A stretch of 64,000 nucleotides of DNA, from contig NC_019751.1 in NCBI RefSeq assembly GCF_000317435.1, forward strand, positions 4,836,001 to 4,900,000. The letters are read 5' to 3'. The notes beneath the pieces were generated by a model that saw only the letters and a program-made list of their open reading frames with translations, had not been told where the DNA came from and ran no database searches. Shown here one piece after another: positions 1 to 8,694 of the stretch. Numbering within the stretch: the stretch's first letter is position 1; each line of letters starts with the position of its first letter. The stretch is from Calothrix sp. PCC 6303 (GTDB lineage Bacteria; Cyanobacteriota; Cyanobacteriia; Cyanobacteriales; Nostocaceae). A program made the translations under genes and the position numbers.

Positions 1-618
1 GAATATACTGTAGAAGCAATTAGACCAGGTAATAATTTCAATCCCACGACTAGGACAACACTCCCAGCTAATTTGACTCAAAATAACCCCAACACTGATA
101 CTATCGACTTTGGTTTTCAATCTACTGGAGTTGGGGCTGAAGATTCACCAAATATTCGCCTCCTCAAACGAATTACTGGCGCTTCGAGAAATGGTCAGAC
201 AGTAACAGGTGTTAATTTTAATACTTTTACCTCTGATCCTAATAGCAACAATGATGATTCCCTCAATGATGCTCAAAGACAATTAATTAGAGGTGTTCCT
301 AATCTAAGCACACCTCTAACTAGCGGTGACGAAGCTGAATACACTATTTACTTTATTACCGAAGGCGGCGAAAACCTGCAAAATATCCGATTCTGCGATT
401 TGATTCCCCAAGGAACGACTTTTACCAACAATAGTCTCACTGTAAACGGTGCAGGCAACGGTGGTGACAATGGTAGGTATCTCAGTCCCCTAACTCCGGT
501 TGATAACTTTAGCAATATTTGCCCTGCGAACAACACTAACGGTGCAGTCTTAGTGAATTTGGGAGTGCTTCCCGGTGGAAACGTGGGTTTTGTGCGTTTT
601 CGCGTCACAATTAATTAA
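1..618 (+). CDS. DUF11-type repeat surface/secreted protein, 3' end only
   Basis: The frame is open from base 1 with no start codon, so this is the C-terminal 205 residues of a longer protein whose beginning lies outside the window. The visible part contains a stretch of the style GDEAEYTIYF followed by FCDLIPQGTTF, which is typical of DUF11 (conserved repeat, Ig-like) domains found in large bacterial exported or surface proteins. It is rich in Asn, Thr and Gly, as expected for an extracellular beta-sandwich. The family usually mediates surface display or adhesion, but nothing here gives a specific role. It stops at TAA 616-618, 84 bases before the next gene. The family call is by pattern and the function is unknown. 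Confidence 0.6.
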   Translation, partial: EYTVEAIRPGNNFNPTTRTTLPANLTQNNPNTDTIDFGFQSTGVGAEDSPNIRLLKRITGASRNGQTVTGVNFNTFTSDPNSNNDDSLNDAQRQLIRGVPNLSTPLTSGDEAEYTIYFITEGGENLQNIRFCDLIPQGTTFTNNSLTVNGAGNGGDNGRYLSPLTPVDNFSNICPANNTNGAVLVNLGVLPGGNVGFVRFRVTIN

Positions 619-702
619 TATGAGTCAAAATGTATCAGGGACAAAAGCTAGCTACTAACCACTAAAAGCCATTTTGTCATTGAAAAATCACCGAGGTTAG
701 AT

Positions 703-1308
703 ATGACTACACAATTACCGATTGAAATAGAAATTACTCCAATAGAGTTGAAGTTTCATCCTGTTATTAGCATCAACGATGACCAATTATTTGACTTTTG
801 TCAGCTAAATCGAGATTGTCGGATTGAACGTAAAGCTAATGGAGAGATCATCATTATGTCCCCCACAGGTTCGGAAACTGATCAACGTAATTTTGATCTA
901 ATTGTGCAATTGGGTATCTGGACAAAGCAGGATGGTACAGGTGTGGGATTTGGTTCCAGTGGAGGCTTTACGCTACCATCAGGTGCGGTACGTTCACCTG
1001 ATGCTGCTTGGATCAAAAAAACAAATTGGGAAGCAATTCCCCTAGAAAAACGTCAAAAATTTGCTCCAATTTGTCCGGAATTTGTGATTGAATTACGGTC
1101 AGCGTCAGACAGTTTGAAGGTGTTAAAAAATAAGATGGAGGAGTATATCGAAAATGGTACCCTCTTAGGCTGGTTAATTGATCGAGTTCAGCGCAAAGTT
1201 TATGTTTATCGTCCTCATACAGTTGTGGAAGAATTAGAAAATCCCACAACCTTAAGCGGAGAAGATATTTTACCTGGTTTTGCCTTGGACTTAAATCCAA
1301 TTTGGTAG
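703..1308 (+). CDS. Uma2 family (DUF820) putative restriction-endonuclease-fold protein
   Basis: A 201-residue protein with the hallmarks of the Uma2/DUF820 family, which is greatly expanded in cyanobacteria and has a PD-(D/E)xK nuclease fold. Visible signatures are MSPTGSETD near residue 52, GGFTLPSGAVRSPDAAW with Asp at about 100, and PEFVIELRSASD with Glu at about 130, followed by the usual GWLID and VYVYRP strands. Length is normal for the family. The DNase role is inferred from the fold, since most members are uncharacterised. It starts at ATG 703 and appears monocistronic. Cyanobacterial genomes carry dozens of paralogues, so it is not a marker of any particular system. Confidence 0.85.
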   Translation: MTTQLPIEIEITPIELKFHPVISINDDQLFDFCQLNRDCRIERKANGEIIIMSPTGSETDQRNFDLIVQLGIWTKQDGTGVGFGSSGGFTLPSGAVRSPDAAWIKKTNWEAIPLEKRQKFAPICPEFVIELRSASDSLKVLKNKMEEYIENGTLLGWLIDRVQRKVYVYRPHTVVEELENPTTLSGEDILPGFALDLNPIW

Positions 1309-1432
1309 GTATTTCGAGATACACCCTCATATCAAAACAGAACAACCAAAAATCAGTCGCTCAAGATGGAGAGCGATCGCGTATGATAATCATGGCTTTT
1401 ATTTGTTAGCTTTGTATCAATAACTGTTAGAT

Positions 1433-1978
1433 ATGCAAAATACTAAATTCATCGCTTCATTACTAGCTAGCGCTGTAATTTTGCCTTTATTCACCATTGG
1501 AGGCGAGAATACTGCTACAGCACAACGTCCAGTTTCACTTTTAAGGGCAAAATGCGTTAACAGCGGACTTGGTAGCGCTCGTGAAGAAGATATGAATGTC
1601 TCTATCGGTAGAGGAGTATATAGTAGTAGATTTTACCTTGGTCCTGGCTATCGTTCCGCCGCCATTACCTGTAAAATTCAACCAGATAATAATCAACCCA
1701 TTTTCCAAACTCTCAACCTCGGATTTGGAATGCGTGACAACGATAATCGGAGTGCCAGTGTGAATGTAGTGATCTATGTAGATGGGAAACAAGTAGAAAC
1801 ACGCACTATTTCCCCATCAAAACAAGCTGATGTCACAATCGATGTCACAAATGCCGCCAATGTTGCCATCGAAGCCAATTGTAGCAGCGAGAAGGAATAC
1901 TGCGATCGCGTTTACTTCTACAACGCATCCCTTCAACGTCCAGCTAAACAGCAACCAGCACCCGCCGAGAAGAAGTAA
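1433..1978 (+). CDS. secreted protein of unknown function
   Basis: A 181-residue protein with a clear N-terminal signal peptide: a lysine at residue 5, a hydrophobic core at about residues 8-22, and a likely cleavage after the AxA-like TATAQ at about residue 31. The mature part has cysteines near RAKCVN, ITCKIQ, EANCSS and EYCDRV that could form disulfides, alternating beta-type sequence, and a Lys/Pro/Gln-rich tail. The segment VNVVIYVDGKQVETRTIS suggests a carbohydrate-binding-like beta-sandwich (NPCBM-like), but this is only an impression. No enzyme motif is visible. The gene stands alone between Uma2 and a convergent small gene. Confidence 0.6.
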   Translation: MQNTKFIASLLASAVILPLFTIGGENTATAQRPVSLLRAKCVNSGLGSAREEDMNVSIGRGVYSSRFYLGPGYRSAAITCKIQPDNNQPIFQTLNLGFGMRDNDNRSASVNVVIYVDGKQVETRTISPSKQADVTIDVTNAANVAIEANCSSEKEYCDRVYFYNASLQRPAKQQPAPAEKK

Positions 1979-2108
1979 AGCAAGGGGGAGGGAGAGAGGT
2001 AGAATTTTGATAGTTGCAATCAGACTGTTTTTTTATACAGGAAACAAAGAATTTTCGACACACTTCTTTTCCCCCTGCCCCTTGTCCCCCCGCTCCGCTG
2101 CCTCTTCC

Positions 2109-2372
2109 CTAAGCTGCTTCCCGCAACTGTGGCTTCTCCATGACTTCTGTAATATTCAAGCTCAACTGATCAAATTGTGGCATAGATGCTTCTTCTAATA
2201 CCTTAATCTCAATATTTACACTTACCAAATAACTACCCCCATTCGTGCCAATCGCTTCTGCTACCATTTTGGCGATATCTGGGCGTTTCGCGGTGAGGGG
2301 GTCACGCAATATGCATCTATCCCATTCATGCTTGGCAGTGGGATTTAAACTGAGAATATAGTGCTTCATCAT
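2109..2372 (-). CDS. small protein of unknown function, candidate SOS gene
   Basis: An 87-residue protein beginning MMKHYILSLNPTAKHEW. The reading frame is open for 24 further codons upstream, but ATG at 2372 is preferred because a strong ribosome-binding sequence (AGGAGGG on the minus strand, about 10 bases upstream) precedes it and the upstream part would run through a promoter-like site. The protein is predicted soluble with a beta-strand segment GGSYLVSVNIEIKVLEE and an acidic C-terminal part. I do not recognise the family. A perfect match to the cyanobacterial LexA-box consensus lies 49 bases upstream of the start, so damage-inducible expression is inferred. Confidence 0.55.
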   Translation of the reverse strand: MMKHYILSLNPTAKHEWDRCILRDPLTAKRPDIAKMVAEAIGTNGGSYLVSVNIEIKVLEEASMPQFDQLSLNITEVMEKPQLREAA

Positions 2373-2420
2373 GGAACTAACCCTCCTATTACCAGGCTTT
2401 CTAGAGGCTAATATTATTAT

Positions 2421-2434
2421 AGTACAGATGTACT
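2421..2434 (-). promoter_or_regulatory. candidate LexA (SOS) box
   Basis: The sequence AGTACAGATGTACT matches RGTACNNNDGTWCB, the LexA-box consensus described for Anabaena, at every defined position. It is a perfect 6-bp inverted repeat around GA. It sits 49 bases upstream of the start of the small minus-strand gene, where a promoter is expected. No other gene start is close on either strand (ahcY begins about 360 bases away). Binding is inferred. Confidence 0.55.
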
Positions 2435-2732
2435 GAATTGCCAACTAATTAACCATAAATCAGAGAAATTTTAGAAAGCCTTAATTTTGGTTTTATTCAG
2501 CTATTTGGTATCAAAATTATCAAGTATATAAACTAGCAATAAATACGGATCAATTATTAAGCTTTCATGAAGCTATTACAGCCTTAACAACCTGCAAACC
2601 TAAAGTTACCGCAAACAAAACACTAACGCATTGACAGGGAAGTCATCAAAAGTCAAGCTAGTTGACAGTGCCACCAAGCTAACATCAACAAGTTTTGTTA
2701 ATATAGGCAGTGGTAGCATAAGCTATGTAGAG
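2435..2732. other. AT-rich intergenic stretch, no gene seen
   Basis: Together with the two palindromes on either side this fills the gap between the small minus-strand gene and ahcY. A 67-codon open frame overlapping the ahcY start has no ribosome-binding site or coding character. The stretch probably holds the ahcY promoter and a long 5' leader, but no convincing -35/-10 pair could be assigned. Confidence 0.4.
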
Positions 2733-2766
2733 TACGTAAATATTTATTTGTTTACTTATTTACGTA
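2733..2766 (+). promoter_or_regulatory. 10-bp inverted repeat upstream of ahcY
   Basis: TACGTAAATA at 2733-2742 and its exact reverse complement TATTTACGTA at 2757-2766 are separated by 14 AT-rich bases. The repeat ends 30 bases before the ahcY ATG and 16 before its ribosome-binding site (aaggaag at 2783-2789). It could be an operator for a dimeric regulator or a hairpin in the leader. It does not resemble the SAH riboswitch. Confidence 0.45.
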
Positions 2767-2784
2767 ACACTTTGACCTTACTAA

Positions 2785-4074
<1,290 letters not shown>

Positions 4075-4150
4075 TTCTTTGAAAGTTAGTAATTAAGGGT
4101 TTTTAAAAACTTTTAGCTGCTAAATAAATAGTTGAATTTTATAGCTTTGA

Positions 4151-4180
4151 GGATGAGTGCGATCGCGCTCATCCTTTTTT
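4151..4180 (+). terminator. rho-independent terminator of ahcY with a HIP1 core
   Basis: GGATGAG (4151-4157) pairs perfectly with CTCATCC (4168-4174) and is followed by six T residues. The space between the arms is the HIP1 octamer gcgatcgc, itself a palindrome, so stem and loop can merge into one long hairpin. It lies about 75 bases after the ahcY stop. Confidence 0.8.
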
Positions 4181-4229
4181 ATAGGTTAGTTGAAGCGTAA
4201 CCCAACATATAACTTCCAGTATCTTAATT

Positions 4230-4721
4230 CTATCTTCCACCTAAAAGCTTCGGTATTCTCTTAAAAACTCCAGATAAAATTGGTATTTTACTGAAGAGAG
4301 GAAAGGCTAGATTCTCTATTAGTATTTCTGGCATATTATTAATTACTACCTTATGAATAAATTCTACAAAGAAAGATTCTATTCCTTCCCACCAAGTAGG
4401 TTCTCTATTAGCAATAATCTTTCCTACTTCTTCTAGCTTATCATTAACTTCTTTCTTCATATTCTCGTAAACCGATCTGCCCTCTTCTGTAAGCTTCCCA
4501 AATTTATTCCAACTAATTACGTCACTTCCTATCTTTTCTGTAATTGAATCTATTTTAGAGTGATGCTCTGAATTGAATAATGTTTCTTTTGAGTAAACGT
4601 GAGTTTCAAAAAACCAAAATCCTCTTTTTTCGTTGATTTTTGACTCTAAGAATATAATTTCGCGAAATACTATATTAAATTTTTTTTGTAAAGCTATTGT
4701 TTGCTCAAGAGCGCTTTCCAT
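4230..4721 (-). CDS. protein of unknown function, AT-rich orphan
   Basis: A 163-residue protein I cannot assign. The ATG at 4721 is preceded by AGAGGA at a good distance, so it is likely a real gene. The N-terminal two thirds are charged and helical (LEKKF- and KEVNDKLEEVGKII-type stretches suggest coiled coil), and the last 45 residues are hydrophobic and amphipathic with a Pro/Gly/Ile-rich end (SKIPILSGVFKRIPKLLGGR), which could associate with a membrane. The gene is richer in A+T than its neighbours and sits beside a repeat-rich region, which fits acquisition by transfer, but that is inference. Confidence 0.55.
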   Translation of the reverse strand: MESALEQTIALQKKFNIVFREIIFLESKINEKRGFWFFETHVYSKETLFNSEHHSKIDSITEKIGSDVISWNKFGKLTEEGRSVYENMKKEVNDKLEEVGKIIANREPTWWEGIESFFVEFIHKVVINNMPEILIENLAFPLFSKIPILSGVFKRIPKLLGGR

Positions 4722-5149
4722 AATTCATAAATCCTCTTTATTTCAATTATCTGCTTAAACCTTGTCTGAACGACTACCGTAATCATGCGGGTTTTCATGG
4801 CAATTTCTTGTAAGTTGGGTGGAGGCTTTGCAGTTTGAGAGTGCGAAGCTTGCGCGACGAAAGTCGTTCGCTGTTTTGGTTGTGTTGGTTTAGGAATGCG
4901 ATTTAACTAGGGTTTGTTTAAAGATGCGATCGCGCTTTGGTAGGTGTCGGTTTGGGAGTGCGATTTTGTTAGGTTCGTTGGAGAATGCGATCGCCCTTTG
5001 TGATAAGGGTTGGTTTGGAAGTGCGATCGCTGTTTGTTAGGAGTTGCTTTGGGAGTGCGATTTTGTTAGGTTCGTTGGAGAATGCGATCGCCCTTTTTGT
5101 TGGGTTGGTTTGTGAATGCGATCGCGCCATACATTAATTAGGTTAAGAT
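4722..5149. repeat. HIP1-rich intergenic repeat block
   Basis: This 430-base stretch has no gene. It contains one copy of the GAAA-loop dispersed repeat (4842-4871), five HIP1 octamers within about 200 bases, and many variants of the unit ttggtttgggagtgcgat. Two copies of one 49-base segment, 4951-4999 and 5048-5096, are identical. The unit continues downstream of the toxin gene at 5780-5940 and again at 6875-6950, so the toxin-antitoxin pair is embedded in this repeat family. The repeats look like a neutral or mobile small element rather than CRISPR, since spacing is irregular and spacers are themselves repeats. Confidence 0.75.
4842..4871 (+). repeat. dispersed GAAA-tetraloop repeat, copy 1
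   Basis: tgcgaagcttgcgcgacg followed by aaagtcgttcgc. CGAC and GTCG can pair across a GAAA loop, a GNRA-type tetraloop. The same 30-base unit recurs at 5752, 5835 and 6845 in the same orientation. Confidence 0.7.
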
Positions 5150-5176
5150 ATTGGTAGGAATAATTTTACTACCAAT
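5150..5176 (+). promoter_or_regulatory. inverted repeat, candidate operator of the toxin-antitoxin operon
   Basis: ATTGGTAG (5150-5157) and CTACCAAT (5169-5176) are exact reverse complements separated by 11 bases. The repeat ends 9 bases before the antitoxin ATG. Ribbon-helix-helix antitoxins of this class normally repress their own promoter by binding such palindromes, so autoregulation is the natural inference. A possible -10 (taagat, 5144-5149) abuts the left arm. Confidence 0.55.
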
Positions 5177-5185
5177 GGTAAGAAT

Positions 5186-5410
5186 ATGAACGTCGAAAAG
5201 CTATCGATTTCTTTACCAGCATCCTTAGTTGGGTTTATTGAGAACTACAAGCTAGAAAAAGGTTGCAAATCTCGTTCTCAAGTAGTTGAGAAAGCATTAG
5301 AATTATTGCGAAACCAAGAGCTAGAAGGAGCGTATAGATTAGCTTCCCAGGAAGTTGACAGCGCTTGGGATGTGACTATTGTAGATGGATTAACAGATGA
5401 AACGTGGTGA
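5186..5410 (+). CDS. MazE-like ribbon-helix-helix antitoxin
   Basis: A 74-residue protein starting with a ribbon-helix-helix DNA-binding domain: the strand KLSISLPASLV at residues 4-14, then helices containing GCKSRSQVVEKALELL at about residues 26-41. The acidic C-terminal tail (EVDSAWDVTIVDGLTDETW) would wrap and inhibit the toxin. Its last 14 bases overlap the start of the MazF-like gene, the classic arrangement for translationally coupled type II toxin-antitoxin pairs. It probably binds the inverted repeat directly upstream. The family is clear, and the exact subgroup (MazE, ParD or CopG style) is not resolved. Confidence 0.88.
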   Translation: MNVEKLSISLPASLVGFIENYKLEKGCKSRSQVVEKALELLRNQELEGAYRLASQEVDSAWDVTIVDGLTDETW

Positions 5411-5735
5411 TATTTTCTATGCTAATCTAAGTCCTGCCATGGGTTCGGAAATGGATAAGCAACGTCCTGTGCTGATAGTAAGTAATAATGCCAATAATCG
5501 TGCTTCTACTACGATAACTATTTTACCGCTTACTTCTAATGTTACTCGCGTTTATCCGTTTGAGGTTTTGATTAACTCAGAAGATAGTGGCTTATCAAAA
5601 GTCTCTAAAGTACAAGCACAACAAATAAGAACTATTTCTAAAGAGCGAATCAAAAGTGAAGTTGTAGGTAGTTTAAGTGCAGAATTAATGATTGCGATTG
5701 ATACTGCATTAAAATTACATTTAGGCTTAGATTAA
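5397..5735 (+). CDS. MazF/PemK family toxin (mRNA interferase)
   Basis: A 112-residue toxin of the MazF/PemK family, sequence-specific endoribonucleases that cut mRNA and arrest growth when the antitoxin is lost. The N-terminal signature is complete: MKRGDIFYANLSPAMGSE followed by DKQRPVLIVSNN, with the arginine of QRPV in the usual catalytic region and a threonine-rich strand (ASTTITILPLTS) next. Length is normal and the frame intact, so it is probably active. It begins inside the antitoxin gene (14-base overlap) and is cotranscribed with it. It is followed at once by dispersed repeats, with no further genes in the operon. Confidence 0.92.
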   Translation: MKRGDIFYANLSPAMGSEMDKQRPVLIVSNNANNRASTTITILPLTSNVTRVYPFEVLINSEDSGLSKVSKVQAQQIRTISKERIKSEVVGSLSAELMIAIDTALKLHLGLD

Positions 5736-5751
5736 TTTCGATTGAGATTAG

Positions 5752-5781
5752 TGCGAAGCTTGCGCGACGAAAGTCTTTCGC
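5752..5781 (+). repeat. dispersed GAAA-tetraloop repeat, copy 2
   Basis: Same 30-base unit as 4842-4871 with one change (gtctttcgc for gtcgttcgc). It lies 16 bases after the toxin stop codon and is followed by ttgctttgggaatgcgattttgttag, the second repeat type. Confidence 0.7.
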
Positions 5782-5834
5782 TGTCTGGGTTAGGTTGCTT
5801 TGGGAATGCGATTTTGTTAGGGTTGGTTTGAGTA

Positions 5835-5864
5835 TGCGAAGCTTGCGCGACGAAAGTCGTTCGC
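5835..5864 (+). repeat. dispersed GAAA-tetraloop repeat, copy 3
   Basis: Identical to copy 1 over the 30-base unit. It is flanked by the ttggtttgrgwatgcg repeat on both sides, and two HIP1 octamers follow at about 5896 and 5928. Confidence 0.7.
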
Positions 5865-5945
5865 GCTTTGTAATGAGGGTTTGTTTGGGAATGCGATCGC
5901 TGTTTTAGTAGGTATCGGTTTGGAAATGCGATCGCGATTGAAACC

Positions 5946-6752
5946 TTATTTATTTTGCTTATTAACAACCTCTTGTACCACTTCGATATCTAGCTCAAGT
6001 GCTTGTGCTATTTGTTCTATCGTTAGACCTATTTTAAGCAGCCGGGGAATGTTTTCCATCTGTGTTTCTTCCTTAACTTCTTCTTTGAGTTCCTGTCTCG
6101 TTTCTTCCCTAACTTCTTGATAAAAACGGGTTTGTTTCCATTCACTTAACCCAAACATCGCTTCTAACTCCTGACGACTATAGGACGAAAACTTGTAAAC
6201 CAACATCCTTTCTACCAATTCTAGAAGATTGCGACGGTTTCCTGCATCTACTTGTTTAACTTCTTCAATCAAACTTCTTGCTTGTTGTACCGCTTCATTT
6301 TCAGGTGCAACCACCAGCTTGATAATTCCCAAACCAATTGACGAACCAGAAACTTCAGCTAACTCATCTAAATAAATGATCCGAATATATCCAGCAGGAA
6401 ATAAAGGTTGATATACCAGAGGAACACCAGGATCGAAGCTACGTTTTGCCCAAAGCACTACAACTTGACAGGTTCGATTTGGTTTATATTGATTTAAGTA
6501 AACAGCAGCCTCGGTAATTAATCGCCAATACAAATCCTCATCCGGCTGAAATTGTACCTCGACAAAATAAATTGGTTCTTCAAGAAAGTCAGATTTAGGT
6601 AAAAATACTCCATCAATACGTCGTGCTAATTCTTTGATTTCTACAGAGGAAAAATCGTAGCGTAACGCAAGAGTTGAAGGTTGTTCTAACAGTTCAAATA
6701 AAACACTGGGAAGATTTTGTAGAAGGGTATAGAAAATTGTGTCTGTTTTCAT
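5946..6752 (-). CDS. DUF2887 / Rpn-like putative recombination-promoting nuclease
   Basis: A 268-residue protein of the DUF2887 group common in cyanobacteria and related to the Rpn (YhgA-like) PD-(D/E)xK nucleases. Signatures are the opening MKTDTIFYTLLQNLP, RRIDGVFLP with Asp at about 47, IYFVEVQFQPDEDLYWR with the catalytic-type E-x-Q at about 65-67, and QVVVLWAKRSFDPG. The C-terminal end carries the usual charged helix and a short helix-turn-helix-like tail (IEQIAQALELDIEVVQEV). Rpn proteins promote RecA-independent recombination in E. coli, and for this branch no function is proven. The gene is intact, starts at ATG 6752 and is alone among dispersed repeats. Confidence 0.85.
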   Translation of the reverse strand: MKTDTIFYTLLQNLPSVLFELLEQPSTLALRYDFSSVEIKELARRIDGVFLPKSDFLEEPIYFVEVQFQPDEDLYWRLITEAAVYLNQYKPNRTCQVVVLWAKRSFDPGVPLVYQPLFPAGYIRIIYLDELAEVSGSSIGLGIIKLVVAPENEAVQQARSLIEEVKQVDAGNRRNLLELVERMLVYKFSSYSRQELEAMFGLSEWKQTRFYQEVREETRQELKEEVKEETQMENIPRLLKIGLTIEQIAQALELDIEVVQEVVNKQNK

Positions 6753-6844
6753 TGCTCAAAGACGCACCACTGTAAGCAGCATGTATTAGCTTACGATAAA
6801 TGTATGCTTCATGGATTCTCTGTAATACTTCATGGGAGTTGTTA

Positions 6845-6874
6845 TGCGTAGCTTGCGCGACGAAAGTCGTTCGC
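6845..6874 (+). repeat. dispersed GAAA-tetraloop repeat, copy 4
   Basis: Same unit with one change (tgcgtagc). It is followed by gttggcgtagcctgtcccc (about 6943) and tttcttggatgcccgaaggg (about 6984). The last two recur elsewhere in the window, at about 54113 (inverted) and 21649. Confidence 0.7.
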
Positions 6875-7036
6875 GCTTTGGTAAGTGTTGGTTTAGGAAT
6901 GCGATCGCTTGCGCGGTTTAGCTAGGGTTGGTTTGGGAGTGCGATAGCGTTGGCGTAGCCTGTCCCCTTGGGACTTAGCGCTGTTTCTTGGATGCCCGAA
7001 GGGCTTTTGTCAGTTCGCTATTTTATTAGGTATAAG

Positions 7037-8437
7037 TTATATCCCCATCACTGCACGGTAATGACTTTCCAACTCCTTGGCAGTTTTCGATTTTCGCTGG
7101 CTTTGCCAGTGACTGCGTTGAAATAATTCCTGTCGTAAATTATCCACATCAATAGTTGTGACTTTCCCATCCGCAACAACTTGTTTTCCATCCACCCAAG
7201 CACTATTAACTATATTAGTTGGACGACCTAAAACCAATAACCCAATGGGGTCGGTGCGGGGTAACAATGATAAACTGGTCAAATCGTAAAGCACTAAATC
7301 AGCTTTTTTCCCTACATCTAAAGAACCGAGAACATCACCTATATTTAACCCAATTGCACCACCCAAAGCCGCCATTTTTACTGAATCACGGGGTGTAATC
7401 CAATGCTGGTAATCCAAGTCTGTGACATTATGCAAAATAGAACCAATTTTAATGGCTTCTAATAAATCTTGTGAATCATTACTAGATGCACCGTCACACC
7501 CAAAGGAAACATTTACCCCTGCTTGCCGATATTTGATAACTGGGGCAATGCCGCTACCCAAACGCAGGTTACTCAGAGGATTGTGAACCACGGTAGATTT
7601 GGTTTCTGCCAAAATTTCAATATCAGCATCATTTAAATGGACACAATGTGCTAGAGATGTACGGTAATCTAAATAACCAATTCGCTGTAAATGTTCAACT
7701 GCTGTACAACCGTATTTTTCTAATGCTAGTTTCTCCTGTGCTTTGGTTTCCAACAGGTGAGAATGTCGGCAAAGATTGTATTTATTGCTTAATTCTGCAC
7801 AACCTTGAAATAAAGCATCGCTACACAGTTGAATTCCTGTAGGTGCAACTACAATATTTATCCCCGCATCTGAATTATGAAACTGTTTTACAGCATCTTC
7901 AATAATATCAAGAGTTTGTTGAGTAGAACGAAAATAGGGTTCATAGGTTTGTTGAGTATCCCCCGCTGGAATCCCTGCCGCAATTGACTCATCTTGAATT
8001 AGAGGGGCAATAAAAGCCCTAATTCCTACCTCTTTGTATGCACGTACAGCGGTAGCGATGGTTTCTAATTCTTTCCCAGGAATCAATACTAAGTGATCTA
8101 CAACAGTAGTACCACCAGAAAGGAGAGTTTCTACTGCTGTCCCTAAAGCACTCAGATAGACTTCTTCGGTAGTTAGGGGGGCAAAATCATAAAGTTCTGC
8201 TAACCAGAGTTCTAGGGGAAACATGGACATAATACCCCGTTGCCACATTTCCGAGGAGTGGGTATGGGCATTTATAAAACCTGGGAGTAACAGCTTATTT
8301 TCACCATTGACTACAGTTTCAGGAGTTTCCAGTTGAGATGCGAAGCTTACGCTGATGTTTTTATCTACAATTTGAATATCCTGAGTTGTGTAATTGTCGT
8401 TTGTGGCAACTAATGCATTCTGGATGATAAAGTTCAC
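7037..8437 (-). CDS. metal-dependent amidohydrolase, TRZ/ATZ-SAH deaminase-like
   Basis: A 466-residue member of the amidohydrolase superfamily in the ATZ/TRZ branch, which deaminates or dechlorinates purines, S-adenosylhomocysteine, methylthioadenosine or s-triazines. The metal ligands are visible: LPGFINAHTH with His 58 and 60, HSHLLET and LAHCVHL in the middle, and FGCDGASSND carrying the catalytic Asp. A terminal strand with ADLVLYDL is typical. The start is GTG 8437 with aagg upstream. It is divergent from the cysteine hydrolase and cupin genes, which suggests shared control and a pathway for a nitrogen-rich small molecule. Substrate is not determinable by eye. SAH or 5'-methylthioadenosine deaminase and guanine deaminase are alternatives. 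Confidence 0.85.
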   Translation of the reverse strand: MNFIIQNALVATNDNYTTQDIQIVDKNISVSFASQLETPETVVNGENKLLLPGFINAHTHSSEMWQRGIMSMFPLELWLAELYDFAPLTTEEVYLSALGTAVETLLSGGTTVVDHLVLIPGKELETIATAVRAYKEVGIRAFIAPLIQDESIAAGIPAGDTQQTYEPYFRSTQQTLDIIEDAVKQFHNSDAGINIVVAPTGIQLCSDALFQGCAELSNKYNLCRHSHLLETKAQEKLALEKYGCTAVEHLQRIGYLDYRTSLAHCVHLNDADIEILAETKSTVVHNPLSNLRLGSGIAPVIKYRQAGVNVSFGCDGASSNDSQDLLEAIKIGSILHNVTDLDYQHWITPRDSVKMAALGGAIGLNIGDVLGSLDVGKKADLVLYDLTSLSLLPRTDPIGLLVLGRPTNIVNSAWVDGKQVVADGKVTTIDVDNLRQELFQRSHWQSQRKSKTAKELESHYRAVMGI

Positions 8438-8694
8438 GATGCTTAACCTTAAATTAAATAAGTACGTAGAGTATAAAACTATCGCCTAAAGTTAACTAAA
8501 CCTTTTCTAGCTTGAGAACCTTAGTTTTCCACAAGAACCTCGAAATTGCTACTGTGCAAGAAGCCCCTTTGCGGCTACTTTACGTCGCAATGACGGCTTT
8601 AAGTCCTAAAAAACTTTGGGGTTTCATCATGGATGAGGTTTAACTCCTTTATTCTGCCGTAAATACAAGATCAATATTAATTAATGCATTCATT

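Noticed and set aside
1830-2198. 122-codon frame on the plus strand
   Set aside because: Overlaps the secreted-protein gene and runs into Pro-rich repeat DNA and the antisense of the LexA-box gene; no ribosome-binding site.
4951-5096. Repeats with similar spacing, checked as a CRISPR array
   Set aside because: The identical 49-base copies are only two, spacing is irregular, and the intervening sequence is itself repetitive; no cas genes.
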